Source of the DNA: Psychrosphaera algicola
GTDB lineage: Bacteria; Pseudomonadota; Gammaproteobacteria; Enterobacterales; Alteromonadaceae
Assembly (NCBI RefSeq): GCF_028401425.1
Contig: NZ_JAQOMS010000002.1
Location: 744,001 to 808,000, forward strand
Length of the DNA stretch: 64,000 bases
Direction of reading: 5' to 3'
Below are positions 33,935-44,441 of this stretch, in pieces. The position numbers were made by a program, and so were the translations under genes. The notes beneath the pieces were generated by a model. It was not told where the DNA came from. It did not search any database and worked only from the letters and a program-made list of their open reading frames with translations. The first letter of the stretch is position 1; each line of letters opens with the position of its first letter.

Positions 33935-35093
33935 TTATTTTATTTCTGCTGCGGCTTCATCTAAAAGACGACGAGCGATGATCAACCGCATTATTTCATT
34001 TGTGCCTTCAAGAATTTGATGCACGCGAACGTCCCTAAAGTGACGCTCTAATGGGTATTCTTTGATATAGCCGTAACCTCCATGAATTTGCAGTGCTTCA
34101 TTACACACTTGAAATCCAACATCCGTCGCAAATCGTTTTGCCATTGCGCAATACGCCGATGCTTCAGGGTCATTTGAGTCAAGCTTAAACGCAGCTAGAC
34201 GGATCATTTGCCTTAGCTGCAACTAATTCTGTTGCCATGTCTGCTAATTTAAACTGCAGTGCCTGAAACGCGGCTAATGGTTTGCCAAATTGCGAACGTT
34301 CTTTCATGTAATGAATAGCAGTATCCATTGCCTGTTGTGCTGTCCCAACAGAACAAGCACCTATGTTAATTCGGCCACCGTCAAGCCCTTTCATAGCAAA
34401 TGAGAATCCTTGACCGAGTTCACCTAATAGATGATCCGTTGGAATACGGACATTATCAAACGTAATAAGACGTGTTGGTTGGGCGTTCCATCCGAGCTTT
34501 TCTTCTGCTTTACCATAAATCACGCCTTCCGCATCTGCCGGTACAACAACGGCAGAAATGCCTTTGGCCCCTTCGCCGCCCGTGCGCACCATTACAACAA
34601 GGACGTCAGTTTCTCCAGCGCCAGAGATAAACATTTTAGAACCGTTAATCACAAAGTACTCGCCATCGAGTTTAGCGCTAGTTCTTAATGACGCCGCATC
34701 AGAACCCGCACCGGGTTCTGTGAGACAATACGACGCAAGTTGTTCACCCATTACAAGCTTCTCACACCATGTTGATTTAACCGACTCAGTTCCCCAAGTT
34801 GATATCATCCAAGTCGCCATATTATGAATAGTCAACATGGCTGTAGTTGCCGTACAGCCCATGGAAAGCTGTTCAAATATGAGCGCAGAGTCTAATCGAC
34901 TTAACCCCATGCCACCGGCGTCTTCTGGCGAATACAAACCACAAAAGCCAAGTTCACCGGCTTTTTGCATCACATCTTTTGGAAAAATATGCTCTGCATC
35001 CCACTTGGCCGCATTAGGTGCAAGCTCAGAATCAGAAAACTGTTTTGCCAAGTCGACAAATGCTTTTTGATCTTCATTTAAATTAAAATCCAT
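33935..35093 (-). CDS. Acyl-CoA dehydrogenase, probably isobutyryl-CoA dehydrogenase (one frame break)
   Basis: FAD-dependent acyl-CoA dehydrogenase, about 385 aa. By operon context it converts isobutyryl-CoA to methacrylyl-CoA. The flavin-binding segment SYCLTEPGAGSDAAS is near residue 131, RSQFGKPLAAFQALQ near residue 268, IHGGYGYIKEYPLERHFRD in the last quarter and the probable catalytic Glu in ILEGTNEIMRL near residue 365. The frame breaks at about 34198-34206. Removing one A (AAA to AA) joins ELVAAKA to MIRLAAFKLD. Substrate preference rests on the neighbours. Confidence 0.88.
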
Positions 35094-35121
35094 CGTTTAA
35101 CCCCTGTCTGCTTTGGCGCTT

Positions 35122-36615
35122 TTATTTTAACGTAATCGACATGTTAGGACCTGACGCTGCTGTTTCTTCGTCAAACCAGCGAGATGTAATCGTTTTAGTT
35201 TCTGTATAAAACTTAACTGCTTGTTTACCATACGCATGCTGGTCTCCGGCAAACGAACCTTTCCAACCTGTAAACGAAAAGAATGGCAATGGCACCGGAA
35301 TAGGAATGTTGATACCAACTTGCCCCACTTCAATATTGTGTTGATATTTACGAGCTGAACCACCAGATGAGGTAAAAATAGACGTTCCATTACCGTATGG
35401 ATTACGGTTTATTAGGTCTATGGCGTCGTCAAGCGTATCTACGTTCATGGTTAAAAATACAGGACCGAAGATCTCTTGTTTATAAATTTCCATTTCTTCG
35501 GTTACATCAGTAAACATAGTTGGGCCAACCCAGTTACCATTTGGAAATCCAGGGACTTCGCAGCCACTGCCATCTAATACACAAGTCGCCCCTTCTTTTT
35601 TACCTTGAGCAATTAGCGATTCAATTCGAACTTTTGCTTGAGGTGTAATTTGTGGACCATAGGCGGCTTCAGGATCGGTATAATGACCCGGGCGTACGGA
35701 GGCAAGTTTTTGTTGAATTTCTGGGATCCATTTTTGTGCTTCACCAACAAATACAGCGACCGAAATTGCCATGCAGCGCTGACCTGCAGCCCCAACAGAG
35801 GCTCCAACGATGTTATTAACAACGGCGTCTTTATTTGCATCTGGCATAACAACCATGTGATTTTTCGCACCTAAAAACGCTTGAACGCGTTTCATGTTGT
35901 CTGTACCTGTCTTATATATATATTGACCAACACCTACTGAGCCAACAAATGAAATGGCCTTCACTTCAGGTTCGTTTAACAAAATATCCACTTGTTCTTT
36001 GTCACCGTGAACAACTTGTAACACACCTTTTGGTGCGCCGGCTTCTTCAAATAATTCAACTAAGCGTGTTGGTGTTAATGGATCTTGTTCAGAAGGTTTT
36101 AAAATAAATGTATTACCGCAGGCCACAGCTAATGGGAACATCCATAATGGGATCATTGCAGGGAAGTTAAACGGGGTGATACCCACACAGACGCCTAAAG
36201 GTTGGGTATAACTATATGTGTCAATATTGCGCGCTACGTTTTCAACGGTTTCGCCCATCATCATTGAAGGAATATTTGCTGCATGTTCTACAACTTCAAT
36301 ACCACGCCAAACATCGCCCATCGCGTCTTCTTTCGTTTTACCTAATTCTTCGCAAATAATACCGGCGATCTCTTCTTGGTGTTTTTTCAACAAATACGCG
36401 TAATTCATCATAACCCGAGCTCGTTGAGGAACCGGGACTTCTTTCCACGTTTTAAATGTTTGCTTTGCACTCTCTATTGCCGCGGTCATTTCCGCTTTGG
36501 TTGCACACGGAACTTTGGCTATAACCTCTTGAGTCGCTGGGTTTGTTACGTCTATCGTTCTAGTAGATTTAGAATCTACCCATTCGCCGTTGATAAATAG
36601 TGGAACCTGTTTCAT
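35122..36615 (-). CDS. mmsA: Methylmalonate-semialdehyde dehydrogenase (CoA-acylating)
   Basis: About 497 aa, aldehyde-dehydrogenase superfamily. It converts methylmalonate semialdehyde to propionyl-CoA and CO2 with NAD+ and CoA, the last step of valine degradation. The N-terminal GEWVDSKSTRTIDVTNPAT, the GITPFNFPAMIPLWMFP segment near residue 142 and the catalytic Cys in GAAGQRCMAISVAVF near residue 279 identify it. I choose ATG 36615 (MKQVPLF) with AGAGG upstream. A start seven codons earlier is possible. First gene of the operon and divergent from the AraC-type regulator. The frame is intact. Confidence 0.93.
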   Translation of the reverse strand: MKQVPLFINGEWVDSKSTRTIDVTNPATQEVIAKVPCATKAEMTAAIESAKQTFKTWKEVPVPQRARVMMNYAYLLKKHQEEIAGIICEELGKTKEDAMGDVWRGIEVVEHAANIPSMMMGETVENVARNIDTYSYTQPLGVCVGITPFNFPAMIPLWMFPLAVACGNTFILKPSEQDPLTPTRLVELFEEAGAPKGVLQVVHGDKEQVDILLNEPEVKAISFVGSVGVGQYIYKTGTDNMKRVQAFLGAKNHMVVMPDANKDAVVNNIVGASVGAAGQRCMAISVAVFVGEAQKWIPEIQQKLASVRPGHYTDPEAAYGPQITPQAKVRIESLIAQGKKEGATCVLDGSGCEVPGFPNGNWVGPTMFTDVTEEMEIYKQEIFGPVFLTMNVDTLDDAIDLINRNPYGNGTSIFTSSGGSARKYQHNIEVGQVGINIPIPVPLPFFSFTGWKGSFAGDQHAYGKQAVKFYTETKTITSRWFDEETAASGPNMSITLK

Positions 36616-36744
36616 GCCGTAGCCTCTTTGATGCAAGTGGTCGTTATTATTAATTTAGTTCTATATGACTAAATAAGATACTTGCATTAAAGCAAACTAT
36701 TTTTCTAATTAGAATTGAATAAATTGCTTTTATGATGGACTATA

Positions 36745-37655
36745 TTGGCACAAACCATTCAATTACGTAACGATATGAGTACACCTTCTAACTGGCCTCT
36801 TTCCGCAGGTAGCGTGCGCTATCTTGTGCCCCGTGGAGTAGTTGAAAAACTCGACGTGAACCCAATTAGCCATTTACTGTACCCTACAGCATTTGGTTAT
36901 TACGAACATGCGCGTGAACATAAGGTTATACGCAATTCCCATGACGACCACTTGTTGATGTTTTGTGTCGATGGAAACGGTCATATTGAAACAGCACAAA
37001 CCACCACCGAACTTGCTGCCCAGCAAGTGGTTATATTACCCAAAGGCATGGCGCATTCTTATTGGGCAAATGCAAAGTCACCATGGACTATTTATTGGGT
37101 TCATATTCAAGGTGCGTTATTTGAAAATATATTAGATATTGTTGGGTTTACGCCAACCAACTTAGTTTTTAACGTTCATAACAAAATACAATATGAAGAA
37201 AACTTTCGGGCATTGCTCGAAATACGTAAATTGAGTTACCAAACTAATGCATTTTATTTAGCCGGTGCCATAATCCAACGATTACTCATCGAACTGAGTG
37301 TGCAATATCCAAATAGCAGCCGTAACAAAAAACAATTACAGTTCCAACAGATAGACATTTATCTACAACAAAACATTGCTAAAACATTAACATTAGATGA
37401 CATGGCTGTGGCGTTTGGGTTATCAAAATTTTACTTTGCAAAAAGTTTCAGCTTATTGTCGGCGTTAGTCCTGTTCGCTATTTTATTGAAAAGAAAGTCC
37501 ATTACGCCTGTCAATTACTGGATAGCAATGACAACTCGATTAAAACTATCGCAAAACAACTTGGCTACGATGACGCCTACTATTTTTCAAGATTGTTTAA
37601 AAATATCATGGGGTTATCCCCACAACAGTATCGTAACTCAGATCATGGACGTTAA
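36745..37655 (+). CDS. mmsR: AraC-family regulator, probable MmsR-like activator (one frame break)
   Basis: About 303 aa. An N-terminal cupin-like effector domain (DDHLLMFCVDGNGHIE near residue 72, VVILPKGMAHSYWA near residue 94) is followed by two AraC helix-turn-helix units: LTLDDMAVAFGLSKFYFAKSF, and after repair SIKTIAKQLGYDDAYYFSRLF. The TTT at about 37446-37448 lacks one T. Adding it gives QLIVGVSPVRYFIEKK and a stop at 37655. The start is TTG 36745 or ATG 36775. It is divergent from mmsA across about 130 bases. In Pseudomonas an AraC-type MmsR activates mmsAB, so the same role is inferred here. Confidence 0.75.
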
Positions 37656-37676
37656 AAATAGCCATTGATGCTCAAA

Positions 37677-37694
37677 CTGTCATAAACCTGTCAT
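37677..37694 (+). promoter_or_regulatory. Pho box upstream of phoB
   Basis: CTGTCAT-AAAC-CTGTCAT is a perfect pair of PhoB half-sites on an 11-base period. It ends 50 bases before the phoB ATG, so phoBR is probably autoregulated under phosphate limitation. Confidence 0.85.
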
Positions 37695-37744
37695 AAAAAA
37701 TCGCAATAATGCACCGCGTCATTACAAGGTGTAGAGCGGAAAAT

Positions 37745-38431
37745 ATGTCACATAAAATACTCATTATCGAAGACGAATTTGCGATCAGGGAAATGTTAAC
37801 CTTTGTCATAGAACAAGCCGGTTACAAAGCGGTTGCTGCAGAAAGTTACAACGAAGCACAACAATATCTTTTAGAAGAAACGCCAGCGTTGATTTTATTA
37901 GATTGGATGCTTCCTGAAATGAGCGGTATTCAAATTGCCAAAAAATTGAAGCAGTCTGATAACTTTAAGAACATACCAATCATAATGTTAACCGCACGTA
38001 GCGAAGAAGACGATAAGATCCAAGGATTAGACGTTGGCGCTGACGATTACATAACTAAACCATTTTCACCAAAAGAACTTGTTGCCCGTTTAAAAGCCGT
38101 CTTAAGACGAACACAACCTACGGCAACAGATGATCCAATTGAAATTATTGGATTGCGTTTAGACCCATCAAGCCATAGGGTCACACTTGAAGGCGGTGAT
38201 CTGCATTTAGGTCCCATGGAATTTAAACTACTTCACTTTTTTATGACACACCAAGAGCGTGTTTATAGTCGTGATCAGCTACTGGATAACGTTTGGGGAA
38301 CCAATACTTACGTTGAAGACAGAACTGTTGATGTTCACATTCGTCGCCTAAGAAAAGCACTGCAAACACACGATAAACTAATACAAACCGTTCGCGGTTC
38401 AGGTTACCGTTTTTCAACTCGTATAGATTAA
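37745..38431 (+). CDS. phoB: Phosphate regulon response regulator PhoB
   Basis: 228 aa. An N-terminal receiver domain has the acidic pair IIEDE near residue 8, phospho-acceptor Asp in LLDWMLPEMSG near residue 53 and the switch Lys in YITKPF near residue 104. The C-terminal OmpR/PhoB winged helix contains RVYSRDQLLDNVWG and RTVDVHIRRLRKAL. ATG 37745 is the usual family start. An in-frame upstream GTG-type start at 37709 would put the Pho box too close. phoR follows after five bases. It activates phosphate-starvation genes. Confidence 0.95.
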   Translation: MSHKILIIEDEFAIREMLTFVIEQAGYKAVAAESYNEAQQYLLEETPALILLDWMLPEMSGIQIAKKLKQSDNFKNIPIIMLTARSEEDDKIQGLDVGADDYITKPFSPKELVARLKAVLRRTQPTATDDPIEIIGLRLDPSSHRVTLEGGDLHLGPMEFKLLHFFMTHQERVYSRDQLLDNVWGTNTYVEDRTVDVHIRRLRKALQTHDKLIQTVRGSGYRFSTRID

Positions 38432-38436
38432 TTTAT

Positions 38437-39759
38437 ATGAATCACTCCCCATCCATCTGGCAGATAACGTCGCGATTATTTTGGTATTATCTGCCTATTG
38501 CAGTTGTTGGATTTCTACTTAATATTTGGTATTCAGTAACAATTGCGTTTTGCTTGATTGTAATTATTTCCAATTATCGCCAGATGTTAAAACTCACGCA
38601 CTGGTTATGGCATCAAAGAGGTATTTATCCACCGAAAGCTCATGGATTATGGTCGAGTGTTTTTGATGGGATCTATGGCCAACAAAGACGAAACGCCAAA
38701 AAACGAACTGAATTAAGCACGATAGTTAGGCGTTTTAGACTCGGTGCCGAGTCATTACCAGACGCAGTATTATTGTTTGACGAACATCGACATATATTAT
38801 GGTGTAATCAACTCGCCCAGGATATGTTGGGGTTAAAGTGGCCAACGGACAAAGGCAATCGACTCGATAACCTCGTTAGGCATCCCGCCTTTATTGATTA
38901 CTTAGATGAAGAAAACTTTAGTGCTCCCTACGACATTCCTTCACCGACTAAAGAACACATTCGACTTGAAGTTCGTGTTGTACCTTATGAAACAAATAAA
39001 TGGACCCTGTTGATTAGAGATATTACCCACCTACATCAATTAGAACAAATGCGAAAAGATTTTATCGCTAATGTGTCACACGAGCTTAAAACCCCCTTAA
39101 CGGTCATGCGGGGTTATTTAGAGATGACACCAAACAAAAATGATCTATCGGAAGAAATGTGGCAAAAAGCGCAAATGATGATGATGCAACAAGCAACGAG
39201 AATGAATGACTTAGTTGAACAGTTATTATCACTTTCAAAGCTAGAAGGTCAAAATCCAGATTTCGCCCCTGCATTTGTCGACGTGCCAAGTTTATTGGAA
39301 ATTTTAACTAATGAAGCAAAATCTATATCAAATGGTCGACATATTATAGAAACTAATATTGACGATGAACTTTGCTTGTTAGGACTTTCAACAGAACTTA
39401 GAAGCGCATTTTCCAATTTGGTTTTCAACGCAATAAGATATACGCCCGATAATGGAAAAATCACTATAAATTGGCATAAAACACGTACGGGAAACGCTAA
39501 ATTTTCGGTTATAGATACCGGCCCTAGTATTCAAGCAAGTCATATCCCACGGCTAACCGAAAGATTTTATCGCGTTGATGAAGCCAGAGCTCGACATACT
39601 GGTGGTGCGGGATTGGGACTATCAATCGTCAAACATGCACTTAATCATCATCAGTCAAAACTAGAAATTTCCAGCGAACTAGGAAAAGGCAGTGAATTTT
39701 CATTTCAATTCCTGCCAACGTTAGTAGCATTAAGGGCTGTTAACCAAGCGGTAGGTTAG
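38437..39759 (+). CDS. phoR: Phosphate regulon sensor histidine kinase PhoR
   Basis: 440 aa. Two N-terminal transmembrane helices (residues 8-45), a PAS domain (about 95-200), HisKA with the phospho-acceptor His in FIANVSHELKTPLT near residue 217, and HATPase_c with FSNLVFNAIRYTP (N box), HIPRLTERFYRVDEARAR and GGAGLGLSIVKHA. The G1 box reads DTGPS where DNGPG or DTGPG is normal: the second Gly is Ser (AGT at about 39530-39532). The C-terminus extends about 10 residues beyond the kinase fold and ends within an inverted repeat. With PhoB it senses phosphate through the Pst system, which is not in this window. Confidence 0.93.
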   Translation: MNHSPSIWQITSRLFWYYLPIAVVGFLLNIWYSVTIAFCLIVIISNYRQMLKLTHWLWHQRGIYPPKAHGLWSSVFDGIYGQQRRNAKKRTELSTIVRRFRLGAESLPDAVLLFDEHRHILWCNQLAQDMLGLKWPTDKGNRLDNLVRHPAFIDYLDEENFSAPYDIPSPTKEHIRLEVRVVPYETNKWTLLIRDITHLHQLEQMRKDFIANVSHELKTPLTVMRGYLEMTPNKNDLSEEMWQKAQMMMMQQATRMNDLVEQLLSLSKLEGQNPDFAPAFVDVPSLLEILTNEAKSISNGRHIIETNIDDELCLLGLSTELRSAFSNLVFNAIRYTPDNGKITINWHKTRTGNAKFSVIDTGPSIQASHIPRLTERFYRVDEARARHTGGAGLGLSIVKHALNHHQSKLEISSELGKGSEFSFQFLPTLVALRAVNQAVG

Positions 39760-39839
39760 CCCATTTAAACAGCTACTCCTTTAATTGATGGAAAGACGAC
39801 ATTGTATCGTCTGATGTTTTGTCAATCCGCCTAACCTAC
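39751..39839. repeat. Inverted repeat around the phoR stop, with inner hairpin
   Basis: GTAGGTTAG at 39751-39759 (including the phoR stop) is complementary to CTAACCTAC at 39831-39839. Between them AGACGA / TCGTCT forms a small hairpin at 39794-39812. It might act as a bidirectional terminator for phoR and the convergent GNAT gene, or be the ends of a small mobile element. No T tract supports a classical terminator. Confidence 0.4.
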
Positions 39840-39877
39840 AAATGAAGCACATCTGCTAGCAATAACATTGGCCTAAC

Positions 39878-40513
39878 TTAAAGCTGTTTCATTTGCTGGA
39901 GTTTAAAATCTAGTGACTTTTTAACTGAAGGCCATTCTGAATTTATTATTGAAAATACCACAGTGTCGCGCAAGACACCGTCCGCTTCTATCGTGTGATT
40001 ACGGAGTATGCCGTCTTGCTTTGCCCCAAGTCGTCTTATTGCTGCTTGTGACTTGACATTATGCCAGTGGGTTCGAAACTCAACAGCAATGGCCAGTTGC
40101 TTTTCAAATGCATGTTTAAGCAGTAACTGTTTACATTCGGTGTTTACCGACGTTTTTTGAAACGACTTTGCATACCAAGTAAAGCCTATTTCCAACCGCT
40201 TATTTTTTGCCACAACGTTACAAAAACGAGTGCAGCCAATAATTTTGTTGGTCGGTTTATGCCATACCGAAAACGGTAAAGCCAAACCTAATTCCTGATC
40301 AGCAAGAGCACGCTTAATGTAATCCTCAATTGTCGATTCAGACGGCACGCCAGTGAACCATAACTCCCAAAGATTACCATCTTGCGCTGCAGCTAGCAGC
40401 GCCTCTAAATGAGCTATTTTTAATGGCAGCAACTTTACTGTTTCATGTTCTAGTTCAATAGGTTCTAACCAATTCACGTGCTTTACTCGCTTTGTTTTTT
40501 GGGACAGTTCCAA
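39878..40513 (-). CDS. GNAT-family acetyltransferase, RimJ/RimL-like
   Basis: Up to 211 aa. The protein resembles RimJ/RimL-type acetyltransferases (Acetyltransf_3): NWLEPIELEHETVKLLPL at the start, KIIGCTRFCNVV, LEIGFTWYAKSFQKTSVNTECK in place of the acetyl-CoA loop, and FRTHWHNVKSQAAIRRLGAKQDG, a typical strand-helix pattern in this group. The open frame begins with TTG 40513. GTG 40477 is an equally good start and would match family members that begin at NWLEP. Substrate is unknown. The frame is intact. Confidence 0.78.
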   Translation of the reverse strand: MELSQKTKRVKHVNWLEPIELEHETVKLLPLKIAHLEALLAAAQDGNLWELWFTGVPSESTIEDYIKRALADQELGLALPFSVWHKPTNKIIGCTRFCNVVAKNKRLEIGFTWYAKSFQKTSVNTECKQLLLKHAFEKQLAIAVEFRTHWHNVKSQAAIRRLGAKQDGILRNHTIEADGVLRDTVVFSIINSEWPSVKKSLDFKLQQMKQL

Positions 40514-40703
40514 TATTGCCTTGAGTTTTCAGGAGTAACAACCATCGAGATGCAAAAAATAAAATTAGGCAATGCAAACTTATGTAAACGTTTTGCAAAA
40601 TCCAAATGTTGGTTCAAATAAAGTCATAAGACAAAAACATGTTAAAATTATTTGAACGTCACACACCAATTTCAACGATTAATGTCAAAATGGAGCTGTA
40701 TTA

Positions 40704-41551
40704 ATGACTTGCCCCCACGCCGGAAACTACCGAGAAGTTGAAGCATCTATTATCACTGATTTTAAACAGGATATGAGTTACGGCGATTACCTGCAATTAG
40801 ACAAAATATTGTCTGCTCAGCAACCTCTGTCGACTGAACATGATGAAATGTTATTTATTGTTATTCATCAATCAGGCGAATTATGGCTCAAATTAGCTGG
40901 GCACGAGTTGTCTGCAGCAATGGACATGATTAAGTCACAGCAATTTGGACAGGCTTTTAAGGTCATATCGCGGGTAAAGCAAATTTTTCTACAACTGACT
41001 CAAGCTTGGAATATCTTATCAACTTTGACCCCTGTCGATTACTTAAAGTTTAGAGATGTTTTAGGGCATAGCAGTGGGTTTCAGTCATATGGATATAGAA
41101 AACTGGAATTTATGTTAGGTAACAAAAATTTAGAATTACTAAAGGTTCATGAAGCGACCCCTGAGATACATGCTGAATTAACTGCATTATGCCATGCACC
41201 AAGTATTTATGAGCTCACTCTGCAGGTCATGAGCGCCCAAGGACTAAAAATTGATGACATTGCTATCGACCGTAATTTTGCTGAACCTTATGTCCGAAAT
41301 GATTCAGTATTAGAGGCTTGGAAAGAAGTTTATCACCATTCTGACAAATACTTTGAATTATACGAACTGGCTGAAAAATTAATGGATATTGAAGACGTAT
41401 TTCAAAACTGGCGATTTAAACATATGTATACCGTTCAACGTGTCATAGGCAACAAAATGGGCACAGGTGGTAGTTCTGGTGTTTCATTTTTGAAAAAGCC
41501 CTAGATATAAATTTTTTCCCTGAACTTTTGGAAGTTAGAACTTTATTATAA
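40704..41551 (+). CDS. kynA: Tryptophan 2,3-dioxygenase (one frame break near the end)
   Basis: Haem enzyme that oxidises L-tryptophan to N-formylkynurenine, the first step of the kynurenine pathway. About 282 aa. Substrate-site residues lie in HQSGELWLKLAGHE near residue 55, HSSGFQSYGYRKLE near residue 117, and the haem-ligand His is in WRFKHMYTVQRVIG near residue 232, followed by GNKMGTGGSSGVSFL. The protein would stop early at 41504. Adding a G at about 41499-41501 (AAG to AAGG) extends it to LKKALDINFFPELLEVR, the usual family C-terminus. Starts with ATG after GGAGC. Other kynurenine genes are not adjacent. Confidence 0.92.
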
Positions 41552-41560
41552 AAACGGCAT

Positions 41561-41597
41561 ATTAACTAAGGCCCCTATTAAATTGGCCTTAGTTAAT
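41561..41597. terminator. Bidirectional terminator between kynA and the hybrid kinase gene
   Basis: Long inverted repeat ATTAACTAAGGCC / GGCCTTAGTTAAT with an 11-base loop, lying between two convergent genes. Confidence 0.8.
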
Positions 41598-41606
41598 CTT
41601 GATTAT

Positions 41607-44234
41607 CTAGCCTAAGACTTGTTTGATCATGTCAGCAAGTACTTTAAAGTCAAAAGGCTTAGACATATAGTCGTCCATACCGGCGTGCAAACAACGTTGT
41701 TTGTTTTCTTTTGACACATCTGCCGTGAGTGCAATGATATAAGATGGCTTTAATTTTTTTAACAACTCAACATCTCTGATACACCTAGTTGCATCATAAC
41801 CATCCATTCCTAGTAACATACAATCCATCAAAATGAGTTCAAAAGGATGCTGTTCAAACATTGCCACTGCCTCTTCACCACGCTCAGCTCGCACTGCGCA
41901 TAGGTCCAATGACTTCAAAAAGCGCTCTGCAACAAGATAATTGATATCATTGTCCTCTACGACCAATATCTTTTTTGTTCAAACGAATCTGTTTCATGGT
42001 ATTTCAACTCTTCTGCTTTCAGTTGTACTTCATCATGTAAAGCAATGGAACCAATTGGCTCCATTTCAAACGCAGCAACAAGCTGGCTAATACACAAAGG
42101 CTTTAAAATAACCCGCGTAATATGGTGGGTGGTAAAAAGTAATCCATCTTCTGGATATTGATCACAAATCAAAATACGGGCGCAAGACTCTGGGATCACA
42201 TTATTAACCGACATAATAAAATTTAGACCTGAGCCGCGTTCTTGTTTTTCGTCTACGATCAGATAGTCAATTTGAAAATCGGCTGGTCGATTGGCACCAA
42301 TAAAGTGTTTCGCATCCAGTTCCGACAAGAAAAATGATACATTCGCACCTTGTTGACGAAAATAATGATTCGCCACTTTCAAACTCGTTTCATTTTGAAT
42401 AACAATAACGACATTTTTATTCTCAAGTTCGGGGATTACCGGGACCGTATTTCGACTTTCGGCTAGTTCGACCTTAAGGACAAATTTAAATTTACTTCCC
42501 TTCCCAACTTTCGATTTTATGATCAGGCGCGAATCCATTAATTCCAATAAAGATTTACATAACGACAACCCGAGTCCTGTCCCACCATATTCCCTCGTTG
42601 TAGAACTATCAGCTTGCTCAAAAGAATTAAAAATATGCTTTTGTTTACTCGATTCAATACCAATTCCAGTGTCCGATATGCAAACTTCTAAATTAGCCGC
42701 ATTATCACCAACAAATTCGACAGCACAGGATAACTTTACTTCCCCTGCGTCGGTGAATTTAATCGCGTTAGACAATAAGTTTCCAATAACTTGAGTTAGT
42801 CGAATATCGTCAATAATAGCGGTCAAATTATCTAGTTCTGTGGTATCTACGACAAGCTCAAGTCCTTTACGACAAGCGTTACCATAGTGAGACAGCGCGA
42901 CATTGGAAAACAAAGTCGCTAAATTGGTTTCAACCGGATGAAGAAGTAACTTCTCAGCTTCAATTTTTGAAAAGTCCAAAATGTCGCTGATGATCTCCAT
43001 CAACAAGTTGCCGCTGTTATAAATTGTTGCGACCTTTTGTTTCTGCAAAGGGTTTAATTCTGTCTGTGACAGCAATTGGCCCATGCCGATGATGCCATTA
43101 AGCGGGGTTCTTATTTCATGGCTCATATTCGCCAAAAATTCACTTTTTGCCAAATTTGCTTGTTCTGCTTGATTTTTAGCCAGCTCTAACAAGCGCTGTT
43201 TTCGTTCAATCGTATTTGAAATAAACCTCGAAAAAACCACTGCGACTAAGCCAAATATAATGATGCTGATCATCATGACTAGATTCATTTTACTTGTAAG
43301 ATTAGCGACATTTTCTTCAATCGACGCTCTTGGGATAAGACCTATAAAGCTCCATTCTAAATAATCAGAATAATATTGGGTAACTAAATATTCTTTGTTG
43401 TTGATATCGACATATTGATTTGGTGCTTGAGCCAATGGCGATGACATAGCGCTAAGAAATGATCCACCGGAGATATCTTTAATAAAACCAAATACATTAT
43501 TCTCCTCCAGTGTGTCTGCAAGGATACGCCCTTTCTGCTCTACAACTATGATTCGAGCATCTTGTCCAAAATCCAAGTCGCGTAACATTTTGGTGAAACC
43601 TTTTAAGGTGATATCCATACCGAATACCCCTATATTATTATCCTCATCATCTTTAATTAATCGAACAGTTGAAATGAGCGCAGTATTGTCGGGTTTCCAA
43701 TAGTAAGTTGGGGTGCGAACAACCTCCCTCCTGCGGCTAATCCCGTCTTATACCAAGGACGTGTTCTTGGGTCGTAATTTTTTCGGTAGAGCCAAGGGGC
43801 CACTGCGTATAACCGCCTTCCTCGGTCCCCATATAAGCGTAAGCAAGCTTTGGATAATTGGTAGATAACGTTTGAAACAAGTTAAATAGTCTAACTTCTT
43901 CTTCGCTACCGAGTAACGGCTGCATTTGTACTGCGTTACTCTCTAAGTATTTAGTTAAGTTACCCTTTACACTTTGAAACCTATAGTCACCACTGACATA
44001 ACCCACATTGTTTTTGTACTGTGAGAATATCAAACTAACACGGTCTTCTATTTGCTTTACATCTTTTTGAAATCCATTTTCAAATGACTTTGAGGCGTAG
44101 GCCTTGGCTTCTTGACTCTCCAAGTAATTTGTCACTAGCAATGGTAAAACGACGGCAATTAGAAAAGCCGCAATAAGTTTAATTCTAAAATTTAGCATAA
44201 GTAGGCCAAATAACCTCCGATAATTCTCAAGCAT
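41607..44234 (-). CDS. Hybrid sensor histidine kinase with Cache-type sensor (three frame breaks)
   Basis: About 876 aa after repair. An N-terminal transmembrane helix (residues 15-35) is followed by a periplasmic dCache-like sensor (YDPRTRPWYKTG near residue 155, FGMDITLKGF near residue 205), a second helix near residue 315, HisKA (MSHEIRTPLNGIIG, His near residue 371), HATPase_c (DTGIGIESSK, GGTGLGLSLCKSL), a degenerate middle region near 600-740, and a receiver (LVVEDNDINYL, Asp in LILMDCMLLGMDG). Breaks, each one base short: the A run near 43775-43780, GGG near 43728-43733 and the A run at 41971-41976. Ligand unknown. No partner regulator is adjacent. Confidence 0.85.
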
Positions 44235-44441
44235 TCAAACAAGCACAAATAAACCGGATGACTAATTTTAGAAAGTTCTGGAGGAAGCCACATTAAGCAA
44301 TTCAACAGGCGACTTAACACAAAACAATGTCAATCTTACAAAGTCATCCAGAACTTTAAGTAAACTATAGCCTGCTATTAGGTAATTAGGAAACTCAAAC
44401 AAAAAATGTCTTTAATTATGCATTAAATGAACTTTATATTT

